NCBI GenBank assembly: GCA_002496385.1
Contig: DAJR01000056.1
Location: 1 to 33,519, forward strand
Direction of reading: 5' to 3'
Source of the DNA: Methanomassiliicoccales archaeon UBA147
GTDB lineage: Archaea; Thermoplasmatota; Thermoplasmata; SG8-5
DNA length: 33,519 bases
Below, one piece after another: positions 22,847 to 31,200 of this stretch (position 1 is its first letter; every line of letters starts with the position of its first letter). The translations under genes were made by a program, and so were the position numbers. Below the pieces are notes generated by a model. It was not told the origin of the DNA. It saw only the letters and a program-made list of their open reading frames with translations, and ran no database searches.

Positions 22847-25291
22847 ATGATAATGGATGGAATTTCAGACACGGAATCGAGATTCGTAGGCAGGGAAAAA
22901 GAACTAAAGACCATCGAACGGATCATACGGGAGGTGGCTACTGGCAGAGGTCAGTTCGCTGTGGTGAAGGGCGAGGCCGGGATCGGCAAGACAAGGTTCG
23001 TCAGCGAGGCATCGGGCATTGCCCAGGCCGAGGGCTTCGAGTTCCTCACAGGAAGATGCCTGTCCCTCGAACAGAGCGAGCCGTACCAATCTTTCATGGA
23101 AGCCCTTTCGGGCAAATTGGACGAAGTCGCCAGTGAGGATCACAACGATATGCCGCTCGGCCTGATGGGGATGGGGGATTCCGTCTCCCACGGGAACATG
23201 CCGCTGGGTTTGATCCCAATCGCGCAGACCCCGACCCCGGACATAACCAAGATAGATATCCAGTCGGAAAGAGACAGGTTTTTCGAGAAAGTGCTGGCAA
23301 CCTTGGAGAAGAGCTCGGTCAGAAAGCCGATCTTCCTGTTCATCGATGACCTCCAGTGGGCGGATGCGGGCACCCTTCAAATGCTGGTCTACATCGCCAG
23401 GAACCTTGCAAACTCGCGCATACTTCTCTGCACCGCCCTTAGGAGCGAGGAGGTCGATTCCGAGGGGAAGCCGCTGGCCGTTTACGAGCATTTCAACCAG
23501 GCGATGAAGGGCATTGCTCTCACCCAGATATCGCTCGATAGGATGTCGAGCTCCGAGATTTCCGAGATGATCATGAACATGCTCAATATCAAGACGATGC
23601 CGTCACAGTTCTCAGAAAAGCTGTATGAGGAGAGCTCTGGAAACCCGTTCTTCGTCGAGGAGGTCCTGAGATCGCTCATGGACGAGGGCATCATTCTCAG
23701 GCACGGCCACATCTGGGACGCAGGTGTTGACCTGTCCAAAATACGCATCCCGAACACTATCAAGGAGGTCATCAGCCACAGGATCGCGAGGCTCGGGGAG
23801 GATGACAAGAAGATGCTCAGGTATGCGGCCGTCGCCGGGGACTCGTTCTCCTTTGCAATTCTGAAAGATGTCACCGGCATCCCGGAAGAGACCCTGCTGG
23901 ACTCCCTCGACAGGCTGATGATGGCCGACATCGTCCAGGAGATTCCAAACACGCCTGACGAAGAGTACCGGTTCGACCACAAGCTCATAAGGAGCGTGAT
24001 ATACGAGGATATGAGCCAAAGCAGGGTAAGGATGATGCACAAGTCCGTGGGCGAGGTCATCGAGAAGCTCTACCCGAACAGACTGGCAGACTGGTCTTTC
24101 GACCTGGCAAGGCATTTCAACCTCGGCAAACAGACACAGAAGACCTACCACTACTCCATGATGGCAGGGGACAAGGCTTTCAAGTCGCTGGCTTTTGACA
24201 GGGCGGTCGAATTCTACACGACCGCGCTCAGGACCATCGATCTGCTCACTCCGGTCGAGGGCTTCAACCGGGAGGGGGAGAAACTTCGCATCCAGATGCT
24301 TGTGGGAAGCCTTTACTCCGGACTCGGTTTGTGGAACAATGCGGTGAAATCGTACGAGGACGCGCTGAGGACCGCCAGGAAACCAGGCAACGAGAGCACG
24401 GAGGTGATGGCGCTCATATCACTCGCCCACTCCAAGCGTTCCGTCGGGAACAATATTGATGCCGAGAAGGATTACCTGCAGGCGGCCGATATCGCTGAAA
24501 AGATGGGGGACATGCAGAACATGGGTGAGATACAGCGGGGGCTGGGGTATGTTCACTGGAGGCGGGGGGAGAATGATGAGGCGATCGAGCATTACAACCA
24601 GAGCATAAGTTTCTCCATGAAGGCGGGAAACCTGTCTTCGATGTCCAAGACTTTCATAGAGCTCGGGAATGTGTACAACAACTGGGGACAGTACGAGAAG
24701 GCCATCGAGTACTATGATAAAAGCATCAGCGAACTTGAGAAGCTCGGGGACTACTCCGAATTGGCCAGAGCATACAACAACATCGGCGATACATATCTTC
24801 ACATGAAGCAATGGGGGAAGGCCATCGAATCGCTTGAGAAATGCCGCGTGGCTTCTGATAAGATAGGCAACAGGAACATGCTTGCCTGGGCGCTGTTCAA
24901 TTCCGCGGAGGCATTGGCCAACACGGGGGATCTGGACAAAGCCGAGAGCTACTGCATTACCGCCCTCAATATTTGCGAGAGCCAGGACGACAAGATAGGC
25001 ATGAACGGAATATTCCGCTGCCTCGGAATAATCTTCAGGTTCAGAAAACAGTGGAATAAAGCCATCGAGAATGCGAACAAGAGCATAGTAATCCTGGAGA
25101 TGCTTGATATTCCATTCGACCTTGCGACCACCTACTTCGAGCTTGGCCTCATCTACCGCGACATGGGAGAGATAAAAACTGCGATAGACAATTTTGAAGT
25201 GGCCAAGGATTATTTTGAATCGGTGGGCGCAAAGAGCCAGGTCGCGGAAACCCAGAGCATCATGAAAGAACTGGAAGCCACCGGTACATGA
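22847..25291 (+). CDS. STAND-like AAA ATPase with C-terminal TPR array
   Basis: 814 residues. The N-terminal AAA_16-type ATPase starts with FVGREKELKTIERI (about 13-26), then Walker A GEAGIGKTR (about 42-50), Walker B FLFIDDLQWAD (about 163-173), an arginine-rich sensor region and a winged-helix-like lid (to about 400). From about 440 to 810 come TPR repeats of the GNVYNNWGQYEKAIEYYDKS type. The layout resembles MalT/LuxR-type STAND proteins but without a C-terminal DNA-binding HTH, so it may act as a signalling switch or assembly platform. A short insertion near 100-125 repeats MPLGL twice. Start ATG 22847 (or 22853). Its stop overlaps the leuS start (ATGA), implying coupled translation. Confidence 0.85.
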   Translation: MIMDGISDTESRFVGREKELKTIERIIREVATGRGQFAVVKGEAGIGKTRFVSEASGIAQAEGFEFLTGRCLSLEQSEPYQSFMEALSGKLDEVASEDHNDMPLGLMGMGDSVSHGNMPLGLIPIAQTPTPDITKIDIQSERDRFFEKVLATLEKSSVRKPIFLFIDDLQWADAGTLQMLVYIARNLANSRILLCTALRSEEVDSEGKPLAVYEHFNQAMKGIALTQISLDRMSSSEISEMIMNMLNIKTMPSQFSEKLYEESSGNPFFVEEVLRSLMDEGIILRHGHIWDAGVDLSKIRIPNTIKEVISHRIARLGEDDKKMLRYAAVAGDSFSFAILKDVTGIPEETLLDSLDRLMMADIVQEIPNTPDEEYRFDHKLIRSVIYEDMSQSRVRMMHKSVGEVIEKLYPNRLADWSFDLARHFNLGKQTQKTYHYSMMAGDKAFKSLAFDRAVEFYTTALRTIDLLTPVEGFNREGEKLRIQMLVGSLYSGLGLWNNAVKSYEDALRTARKPGNESTEVMALISLAHSKRSVGNNIDAEKDYLQAADIAEKMGDMQNMGEIQRGLGYVHWRRGENDEAIEHYNQSISFSMKAGNLSSMSKTFIELGNVYNNWGQYEKAIEYYDKSISELEKLGDYSELARAYNNIGDTYLHMKQWGKAIESLEKCRVASDKIGNRNMLAWALFNSAEALANTGDLDKAESYCITALNICESQDDKIGMNGIFRCLGIIFRFRKQWNKAIENANKSIVILEMLDIPFDLATTYFELGLIYRDMGEIKTAIDNFEVAKDYFESVGAKSQVAETQSIMKELEATGT

Positions 25292-28164
25292 GGGATTGGA
25301 TGACCAGAGATTACTCACCGGCTGTCCTTGAGAGAAAATGGCAGGAGAGGTGGCAACAGGCCAAAATATGGAAAGCGACTGCCCAACCCAGTAAACCGAA
25401 ATTCTTTCTGATGTTCGCGTATCCGGGTGTATCAGGGTATCTCCATGTCGGGCACATGAGAGGCTACACATACAGCGACGTGATAACCAGGTACAAGCGG
25501 ATGGCCGGTTTCAACATCCTCTTCCCGGTGGGGGCCCATCCGACCGGTAACGTCGCCATCACATTTTCCAGGAAGATAGAGCGGGGCAACCCCACAACCA
25601 TCGACATCCTAAAGGCCAACGGATGCACGGACGCCGAGATTGCACGCCTGAAAGACCCGCTGTACGTGGTGAAATTCTTCAGCCAGGTATACATCAACGA
25701 GTACTGGAAGAAGTTCGGGTTCCTGGCCGACTGGGACAGGTTCATGACCACCGTGGACCCAGGATACGGAAAATTCATCCAATGGCAGTTCAGGAAGCTG
25801 GACCAGAAGAAGATGCTCACCCAGAAACCGTACTACGGGACCGCGTGCATGAACTGCGGGCCTGTGGCGGTGGACGCTTCCGAGACAGACATCTCCCAGG
25901 GGGGAAAAGCCGAGAAACTGGAATTGACCCTGCTGAAATTCGAGATGGGCGATGAGTTCGTGGTCGCGGCGACCCTGCGGCCAGAAACAGTGTTCGGCCA
26001 AACGAATTTCTGGGCTAACCCGGAAGTGGAATATGTCAGGGCCAAGGTCGGGGACGAGGTCTGGATAATATCGGCCGAGGCAGCCGAGAAGCTGGGTTTC
26101 CAGAAGTATGTGGAAATCGTTGGCACAGTCAGCGGGAAGAGCCTCATCGGCAGGACAGTGAGAGCGCCCATCATCGAAACCAACATTCCCATACTGCCTT
26201 CAGCATTCACAGACCCGGACTACGGCACGGGCCTGGTCACGAGCGTTCCTTCGGACGCCCCCTACGACTGGATGGCCCTCCAAGACCTGGCAAAGGACGA
26301 GGCGGCGTGCAGGAGGTACGGCCTCGACCCGGAGGCTGTCAGATCTATCAGGCCAATCCCGATAATCGAGACGAAGGGCTGGGGCGAGAACCCTGCGGTC
26401 GAGATATGCGGGAAACTGGGCATCAGGGACCAGCAGGACCCGCGGCTGGAAGAGGCGACCAAGGAGATTTACAAGGCTGGGTTCCACACAGGCAGGATGA
26501 GGCAGAACTGCGGGAAGTTCGCCGGAATGTCTGTCTTCGACGCGAAGGACAAGGTCAAGGCCATGATGCTGAAGGCCGGCGTCGCCGATGTGATGTATGA
26601 CATGTCCGAGCCTGTTATTTGCAGGTGCGGCGGAAAGGTGATTGTGAAGCTCATCCCGGACCAGTGGTTCATCGACTACGGGAACAGGGAGGCCACGCAG
26701 ACAGCGAAGAATGCCGTTCCCGGGATGTTCATCCAGCCGCAGGAGTACAAGGACAACCTGCCAGGCATACTTGACTGGTTCAAGGAGAGGGCGTGCGCCA
26801 GGCTGGGCAACTGGATGGGCACCAAGTTCCCATTCGACGAGCGGTGGATCATCGAGCCAATCTCGGATTCAACGCTCTACTCGGCTTACTACATCCTCTC
26901 TGGGATGGTGGCCAGCGGAAGGATTGACCCGGAGAGGTTGAACGACGCCCTCTTCGATTATGTGTTCCTTGGGATAGGAAATGCGCAGGATGTTTCCAGG
27001 GCGACCGGGATAGCGGAAGGCGACATCTCCGAACTTCGGAGGGATTTCGAGTACTGGTATCCCCTCGACATCAACCTCGGGGGAAAGGAGCACATGAGCG
27101 TTCATTTTCCCGTGTTCCTGATGAACCATGCCGCCGTGCTCCCCGACAGCATGCCGGGAGGATTGTTCGTCAACTGGTGGATATCCGGCAAGGCCGGAAA
27201 GATGAGCAAATCGAAAGGAGGCGCGGAGCCGATACCGGACGCGGCCAGCACTTACACCGTTGACGGCCTGCGGCTCTATTACTGCCACAGCGCCAGCCCC
27301 CATGTCGATGTGGAATGGGATCCCGCTAGCGTCTTCAATTCCAGGAAAAGCGTGGAGCGCGCGTGGTACTTCGCCAATGAGCTTCTTGAGATGAAGGGCG
27401 GGGAAAGGCCGATAGACGCCTGGCTGGAGTCAAGGATGCACGGCCATGTTCAGAAGGCCCGCACCATGATGGATGAGTTCAAGCTGAGGGAAGCCGCGAA
27501 CATAATCTATTTCGATCTGGCAAACGACCTGAGATGGTATCTGAGACGGGGCGGGGAGAACGCGTACCTGCTCAGGAAATCGGTGAATGCCTGGATCCCG
27601 ATGATGGCGCCATTCACCCCGCACATGGCTGAAGAGCTCTGGGAGATTGCGGGCAACCCGGCTTTCGTTTCAACGGCGGATTACCCGAAGGCAGAAGAGT
27701 TCGGGCAGGACAGCCAGGCAGAGGAGGCCGAAAGGTATGTCGAGAGCCTGCTGGGAGACATATCCGACATCCTGAAGATGACCGGGATGAGCCCCAAGAA
27801 AGTGTGCCTCTACTCCGCCTTTGGATGGAAATACGACGTCCAGAGGATGATGGCCAAGGAAGGGATGGACATGGGCGCTGTAATGAAACACGCCCAGACT
27901 GTCCCGGAACTCAAATCCAGGTCCAAGGAGATCGGGGCCTTCGCCTCCAAGCTGATGAAGGAGATGAAAAGGTTCGGCGAGGGAGGCATGCCGGCCATGG
28001 CTATGGAAACAGAAATGGGATGGCTCGGCTCTGCAAAGGATTTCCTGGCCAGGGAATTCGGATGCGATGTGGTCATTTACACCGGGGATGCGCCCGACCT
28101 CTACGACCCCAAGAACAAAAGGAGCGTCGCGGTCCCCGGGAAGCCGGGGATTCACGTGGAGTGA
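25288..28164 (+). CDS. leuS: Leucyl-tRNA synthetase, archaeal type
   Basis: Class I synthetase charging tRNA-Leu, 958 residues, the normal archaeal/eukaryotic-type length. Seen: the HIGH-type HVGH in GVSGYLHVGHMRGY (about 52), the CP1 editing domain with ATLRPETVFGQTNFWANPE (about 229-247), the KMSKS loop in GKAGKMSKSKGG (about 637) and a C-terminal tRNA-binding domain. Start ATG at 25288 overlaps the stop of the upstream ATPase gene in an ATGA, so the two are translated together; ATG at 25300 is an alternative. No leader of the ileS kind is possible here because leuS is internal in its operon. Confidence 0.97.
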   Translation: MRDWMTRDYSPAVLERKWQERWQQAKIWKATAQPSKPKFFLMFAYPGVSGYLHVGHMRGYTYSDVITRYKRMAGFNILFPVGAHPTGNVAITFSRKIERGNPTTIDILKANGCTDAEIARLKDPLYVVKFFSQVYINEYWKKFGFLADWDRFMTTVDPGYGKFIQWQFRKLDQKKMLTQKPYYGTACMNCGPVAVDASETDISQGGKAEKLELTLLKFEMGDEFVVAATLRPETVFGQTNFWANPEVEYVRAKVGDEVWIISAEAAEKLGFQKYVEIVGTVSGKSLIGRTVRAPIIETNIPILPSAFTDPDYGTGLVTSVPSDAPYDWMALQDLAKDEAACRRYGLDPEAVRSIRPIPIIETKGWGENPAVEICGKLGIRDQQDPRLEEATKEIYKAGFHTGRMRQNCGKFAGMSVFDAKDKVKAMMLKAGVADVMYDMSEPVICRCGGKVIVKLIPDQWFIDYGNREATQTAKNAVPGMFIQPQEYKDNLPGILDWFKERACARLGNWMGTKFPFDERWIIEPISDSTLYSAYYILSGMVASGRIDPERLNDALFDYVFLGIGNAQDVSRATGIAEGDISELRRDFEYWYPLDINLGGKEHMSVHFPVFLMNHAAVLPDSMPGGLFVNWWISGKAGKMSKSKGGAEPIPDAASTYTVDGLRLYYCHSASPHVDVEWDPASVFNSRKSVERAWYFANELLEMKGGERPIDAWLESRMHGHVQKARTMMDEFKLREAANIIYFDLANDLRWYLRRGGENAYLLRKSVNAWIPMMAPFTPHMAEELWEIAGNPAFVSTADYPKAEEFGQDSQAEEAERYVESLLGDISDILKMTGMSPKKVCLYSAFGWKYDVQRMMAKEGMDMGAVMKHAQTVPELKSRSKEIGAFASKLMKEMKRFGEGGMPAMAMETEMGWLGSAKDFLAREFGCDVVIYTGDAPDLYDPKNKRSVAVPGKPGIHVE

Positions 28165-28387
28165 GGTTACTGCGCAAATGCCGAGAACGCTCAGCCCTTC
28201 AGGACTGAGATGAATCGGCATAGGCAGTCGTAAATCCACCGTTGCATGCCGTTAGATTATCTGATATCGAAGCGACCCCGCTTCGATAATCAGGCATGCA
28301 ACTGGCCTATGGAAAACTTCCAGCCCCGAATCAAATAGTAAAAAATGCAAGCGTGAACGCCAGCTCCTTTAGGGGCTGGTAGTTTAC
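28165..28387 (-). repeat. Palindrome-rich repeat element, copy 1 (minus)
   Basis: A 223-bp gap filled by hairpins, homologous in reverse to 33241-33519. Main structures: GTTGCATGCC (28241-28250) with GGCATGCAAC (28293-28302), enclosing TATCGAAGC (28265-28273) with GCTTCGATA (28280-28288); and CCAGCTCC (28360-28367) with GGGGCTGG (28372-28379). A nested ATGCCGA/TCGGCAT hairpin lies near 28179-28220. On the minus strand it begins AGTAAACTACCAGCCCC, like the ends of IS200/IS605 elements. No transposase gene. Lies between convergent leuS and the thioredoxin-fold gene. Confidence 0.6.
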
Positions 28388-28870
28388 TCAATCCTTCGCT
28401 TTAACGAATGATTCGCCGCAGGCATTGCAGAACCCTGATAAATCATTATAAACTTTTATGTCGGGGGATTCGCATTTCGGGCAAATGTATTTCTTGTTTT
28501 TGTCCATGTAACCTGCGTTTTCTATGCCTGGCCCAAATATATGGGCTAAAATATCATGTATTTCAAAGTCGCCTTCGAACTTGTGGCCATTGATTATCAC
28601 CGCCGGCGTTTTATTGACACCTGCAGTTTTGGCACGGATGGCATCCCCGGCCCTTGAAGTGTCATAGACCCTTAGCTCGAAACCGTGCTTGCTGGCAATG
28701 TCTTCCAGCAGCAATTTCAGCTCTTTGCCTTTAATCGAATAATCGACAAAGGTATCTTTTGCATGGAGAGTTTCCGGTTTTCCCCCCCAGTATCCCATGG
28801 GCGGCAGGTTTTGGGTGCCCACGCCCCTCACCACGCCTTTTTTGGTGGATAAATAGAGTTGGATTTCCAT
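28388..28870 (-). CDS. Thioredoxin-fold protein without the active CxxC, fused to a zinc ribbon
   Basis: 160 residues. The first ~115 look like a thioredoxin/glutaredoxin fold: a beta-alpha start, then GVNKTPAVIINGHKFEGDFEIHDIL (about 83-107), where TPAVIING holds the cis-proline loop typical of glutaredoxins. No CxxC or even single cysteine occurs in this domain, so ordinary disulfide chemistry is not possible. The C-terminus is a zinc ribbon (about 129-153, CPKC...CNACG). Start ATG 28870 has GAGGAA upstream and a TATA-like CATTTAAG near 28910. The gene is visibly more AT-rich than its neighbours, which could mean transfer. Partner unknown; binding or scaffold role more likely than catalysis. 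Confidence 0.7.
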   Translation of the reverse strand: MEIQLYLSTKKGVVRGVGTQNLPPMGYWGGKPETLHAKDTFVDYSIKGKELKLLLEDIASKHGFELRVYDTSRAGDAIRAKTAGVNKTPAVIINGHKFEGDFEIHDILAHIFGPGIENAGYMDKNKKYICPKCESPDIKVYNDLSGFCNACGESFVKAKD

Positions 28871-28932
28871 GACAATTCCTCAAATCCTAATTGATATTGG
28901 GTCTTAAATGCCTATCGGGAGTATTCCTATGC

Positions 28933-29865
28933 TCAGGTAGATTCAGAGAGTGCGCCCCTAACCTTACCCAGCAACTCGCACGCCTTGCAGACCGTACCCA
29001 TCGTTGGCTCGCCGCATTTCTCGCATTGATTCAGCTTGGCCGGAGGGTAATGCTCCCGCAATGCAGGGATAATCTGGTCGTAGCTGCTGAGTATGGAGTG
29101 CTTCGTGCCCGGGGTCTCCTCCTCCAGCCGATTGATGAGCTCGAGGAAACCGAGCCGGTGCGCCCTGGGGCGGTAGGGGCAGTGGCTCTCGAGGAATGGA
29201 ATCTTCTTCAGGTTGGCGTAGAGCACCATCTCCGACTCGGGGATCAGCCGCAGGGGGAGCATTCGCGGGACAAGGCCGTCCTGGACTTTCGTGTGTGGGC
29301 CCAACCGGACCATCCGTTGGATGTCGCCGTTCACGATGTTCATGAGCACGCTCTGGCTCATGTCATCGAGGTTGTGGCCGAATGCGATTTTCACCGCTCC
29401 CAGCTCCCTGGCCCTCCTGTTCAGGAGAGACCTCCGCAGGACGCCGCAGAACGTGCATGGGCGCCACTCCTCTCCCAGGCCCGCGACCCTGTCCATCGTG
29501 ATGCCGAACGATTCCTCGAAACCCATGACCTCGCACGGGATGTCTCGGGAAGAGCAGAAGTCCTCCGCCAGCTTGATGGCTTTGCGGCGGTATCCCTCCA
29601 GGCCTTCGTCCACAATCAGGGTCACCAATTCAATGCCGCTTCTGGGGCCGAATGTCTCAGACAGAATAGATAGGACCGACATGGAGTCCTTGCCCCCGGA
29701 CACGGCGATGGCCAGCTTGGATTCTTTCGCAAGTTTGCCCTGGAGCTTTATCTCCTTCCTCACCCGGGCCTCCACGAACTCGGCGAAATGTTCGCCGCAG
29801 AGGTCTGAGCCGCTGTAACGGATGTGAATCACGGGTTCTCTGCCGCATTTCGCGCAAATGTCCAT
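28933..29865 (-). CDS. tRNA 2-thiolation enzyme, TtuA/NcsA (CTU1/Ncs6) family
   Basis: 310 residues from the ATG at 29865. Enzymes of this family activate a tRNA uridine with ATP and insert sulfur, at U54 (TtuA) or at wobble U34 (NcsA/Ncs6). Seen: N-terminal zinc site (Cys4, Cys7, Cys23, His26), PP-loop SGGKDS (56-61), CTFC (Cys137, Cys140) and Cys229 as the three ligands of the catalytic Fe-S cluster, FGHNLDD, and a C-terminal zinc site (Cys281, Cys284, Cys293, Cys296). The frame is open further upstream to 30012, but the family start MDICAKCGR and a TATA-like AATTTTATT 27 nt before it fix 29865, probably leaderless. The sulfur carrier partner is not in the window; U34 versus U54 is undecided. 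Confidence 0.88.
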   Translation of the reverse strand: MDICAKCGREPVIHIRYSGSDLCGEHFAEFVEARVRKEIKLQGKLAKESKLAIAVSGGKDSMSVLSILSETFGPRSGIELVTLIVDEGLEGYRRKAIKLAEDFCSSRDIPCEVMGFEESFGITMDRVAGLGEEWRPCTFCGVLRRSLLNRRARELGAVKIAFGHNLDDMSQSVLMNIVNGDIQRMVRLGPHTKVQDGLVPRMLPLRLIPESEMVLYANLKKIPFLESHCPYRPRAHRLGFLELINRLEEETPGTKHSILSSYDQIIPALREHYPPAKLNQCEKCGEPTMGTVCKACELLGKVRGALSEST

Positions 29866-29949
29866 GAGGGATGAAATGGAGGGGGCGTAATAAAATTTGC
29901 TCGAAAAGGTATTTATGCATCGAATAGTTTGCGCGGCCGTGGTGGAATA
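29866..29949. promoter_or_regulatory. Compact divergent promoter (tRNA thiolase / KaiC-like gene)
   Basis: 84 bp between divergent starts. Minus strand: AATTTTATT near 29889-29897, 27 nt from the thiolase ATG. Plus strand: GTATTTATG near 29910-29918, followed by GGTGG just before the GTG start at 29950. The two core promoters are only about 20 bp apart, so they probably influence each other. Confidence 0.5.
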
Positions 29950-30645
29950 GTGATTAAAACATACATCGACGGGTTCGACGAGGCGCTGGCCGGCGGAATT
30001 CCCGAGGGGCACACAGTGCTGATATCCGGCACCCCGGGAACCATGAAGTCATCGGTTTGCCTGAACCTGCTCTACAAGAACCACAAGAACTCGAAGAAAC
30101 GGAGCCTTTACGTATCCCTCGAGGAAACGAAGGAGAGCCTTCTGACCGGAATGGACCGGCTCAACATGCGGGATTTCGACGAGAAGGACCTGTTCATTGT
30201 GGATCTGGCAAGGCTGAGAATGGAGTACGACGAGGTCGACCAGATGCAGGACTGGATGAGATTCATCACCGAGTACCTGACAAGGCGCGTGAAGGAAGAC
30301 AAGATTGACATCGTAGCCATCGACTCGCTCACCGCATTATATTCGCTCATAGAACTCGAGAAGCCGCGCCAACAGCTGTTCCATTTCTTCGGTTTCCTGA
30401 AGAAGCTGGGGGTCACATCCCTCCTGATATCGGAGATGAACCCGGGCTCGGATGCGTTCGGGCCTTACCGCGAGGACTTCCTGGCTGACGGAAACATCAT
30501 GCTGAAGCTCCACGAGGTCGGAGACACCGGGGTACAGCTCAGGATCAGGTGCGTCAAGATGAGGCACATGAACCATGACAGGACCTACTTCGTGCTCATG
30601 CACAGAGGGGACAGGTTCCTGGTGACATCGGTGATATCAGAATAG
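29950..30645 (+). CDS. KaiC-like RecA-superfamily ATPase
   Basis: 231 residues, a single RecA/KaiC domain. Seen: the family start IKTYIDGFDEALAGGIPEGHTVLISG, a P-loop GTPGTMKSS (about 29-37) in which methionine replaces the usual glycine before the lysine, the catalytic-type EE pair (SLEETKESL), Walker B IDIVAIDSLTALYSL, and the C-terminal KMRHMNHDRTYFVL segment of archaeal KaiC-like proteins. Such proteins are common in archaea, mostly of unknown role in signalling or regulation. The start is GTG at 29950, chosen for GGTGG 4 nt upstream; TTG 29929 would add seven residues. Divergent from the tRNA thiolase gene. Confidence 0.85.
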   Translation: MIKTYIDGFDEALAGGIPEGHTVLISGTPGTMKSSVCLNLLYKNHKNSKKRSLYVSLEETKESLLTGMDRLNMRDFDEKDLFIVDLARLRMEYDEVDQMQDWMRFITEYLTRRVKEDKIDIVAIDSLTALYSLIELEKPRQQLFHFFGFLKKLGVTSLLISEMNPGSDAFGPYREDFLADGNIMLKLHEVGDTGVQLRIRCVKMRHMNHDRTYFVLMHRGDRFLVTSVISE

Positions 30646-30663
30646 ATTCATCGACATTTTGCG

Positions 30664-30711
30664 GCCTTACACCCGGCACTTGCAGGCGGGGCATGCTGCC
30701 TAGAAAATGCC
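30664..30711 (+). repeat. Short relative of the structured repeats
   Basis: TGCAGGCGGGGCATGCTG matches the right edge of both structured repeats, then AAAATGCCT follows as in copy 1, so GGCAT can pair with ATGCC. The left arm is degenerate (ACCCGGC) and the ~95-bp interior is absent. It lies in the 99-bp gap between the convergent KaiC-like gene and sepF. Confidence 0.5.
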
Positions 30712-30744
30712 TTGCCAAGAGATAAAACAATTGAAGCTATTACG

Positions 30745-31158
30745 TTAATACGAGCCTCTGATCTTGTTGCGGTCCACAATCAGGCCGCCGCTGGTGACCA
30801 CGAGAAGGTTCTTGCCGATTCCCGCGACATCGCCCTTTACGTCGGCGGCCACGGACTGGAGCTCTGCGGATATCCGCCTGAGGGCGAGCTCGTCGTTCGC
30901 CAGGGAGGTATAGTCGATGAGCAGGGTATGGCCGTCGTACAGGAGCTTGGTGAGCTGCTTGAGGTCCTCGAATCTGTATATTTCCGCCACTTTGATGCTG
31001 GCGCCCTGATGGGTGCCTGTGGCCTCGTCGCTGAAATGCATAGCGCCGAGGTCTATGTACTGCTCCTCGCCCGAAACGTGGCTCTGAGTCTTTTTAAAGT
31101 GCACTTTCTTTCCCATCGGATCCGTTGTCATGACAATCAACTTCCTGATACAACCCAA
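30745..31158 (-). CDS. sepF: Archaeal SepF-like cell division protein
   Basis: SepF anchors FtsZ to the membrane in archaea that lack FtsA. 137 residues as drawn (128 from ATG 31131). Seen: a charged linker (GKKVHFKKTQSHVSGEEQ), then the SepF core YIDLGAMHF, IKVAEIYRFEDLKQLTKLLYDGHTLLIDYTSLANDELALRRI, and GDVAGIGKNLLVVTSGGLIVDR. Start: TTG at 31158 gives MGCIRKLIVM, which could serve as the short membrane-targeting helix that SepF needs; ATG 31131 would lack it. Two TATA-like elements (near 31174 and 31193) fit the two starts differently, so this is open. It implies an FtsZ-based division system elsewhere in the genome. Confidence 0.88.
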   Translation of the reverse strand: MGCIRKLIVMTTDPMGKKVHFKKTQSHVSGEEQYIDLGAMHFSDEATGTHQGASIKVAEIYRFEDLKQLTKLLYDGHTLLIDYTSLANDELALRRISAELQSVAADVKGDVAGIGKNLLVVTSGGLIVDRNKIRGSY

Positions 31159-31200
31159 ATCCCCTTTCCGAATATAAGCCTTTCCGAGAAAATATATGGT

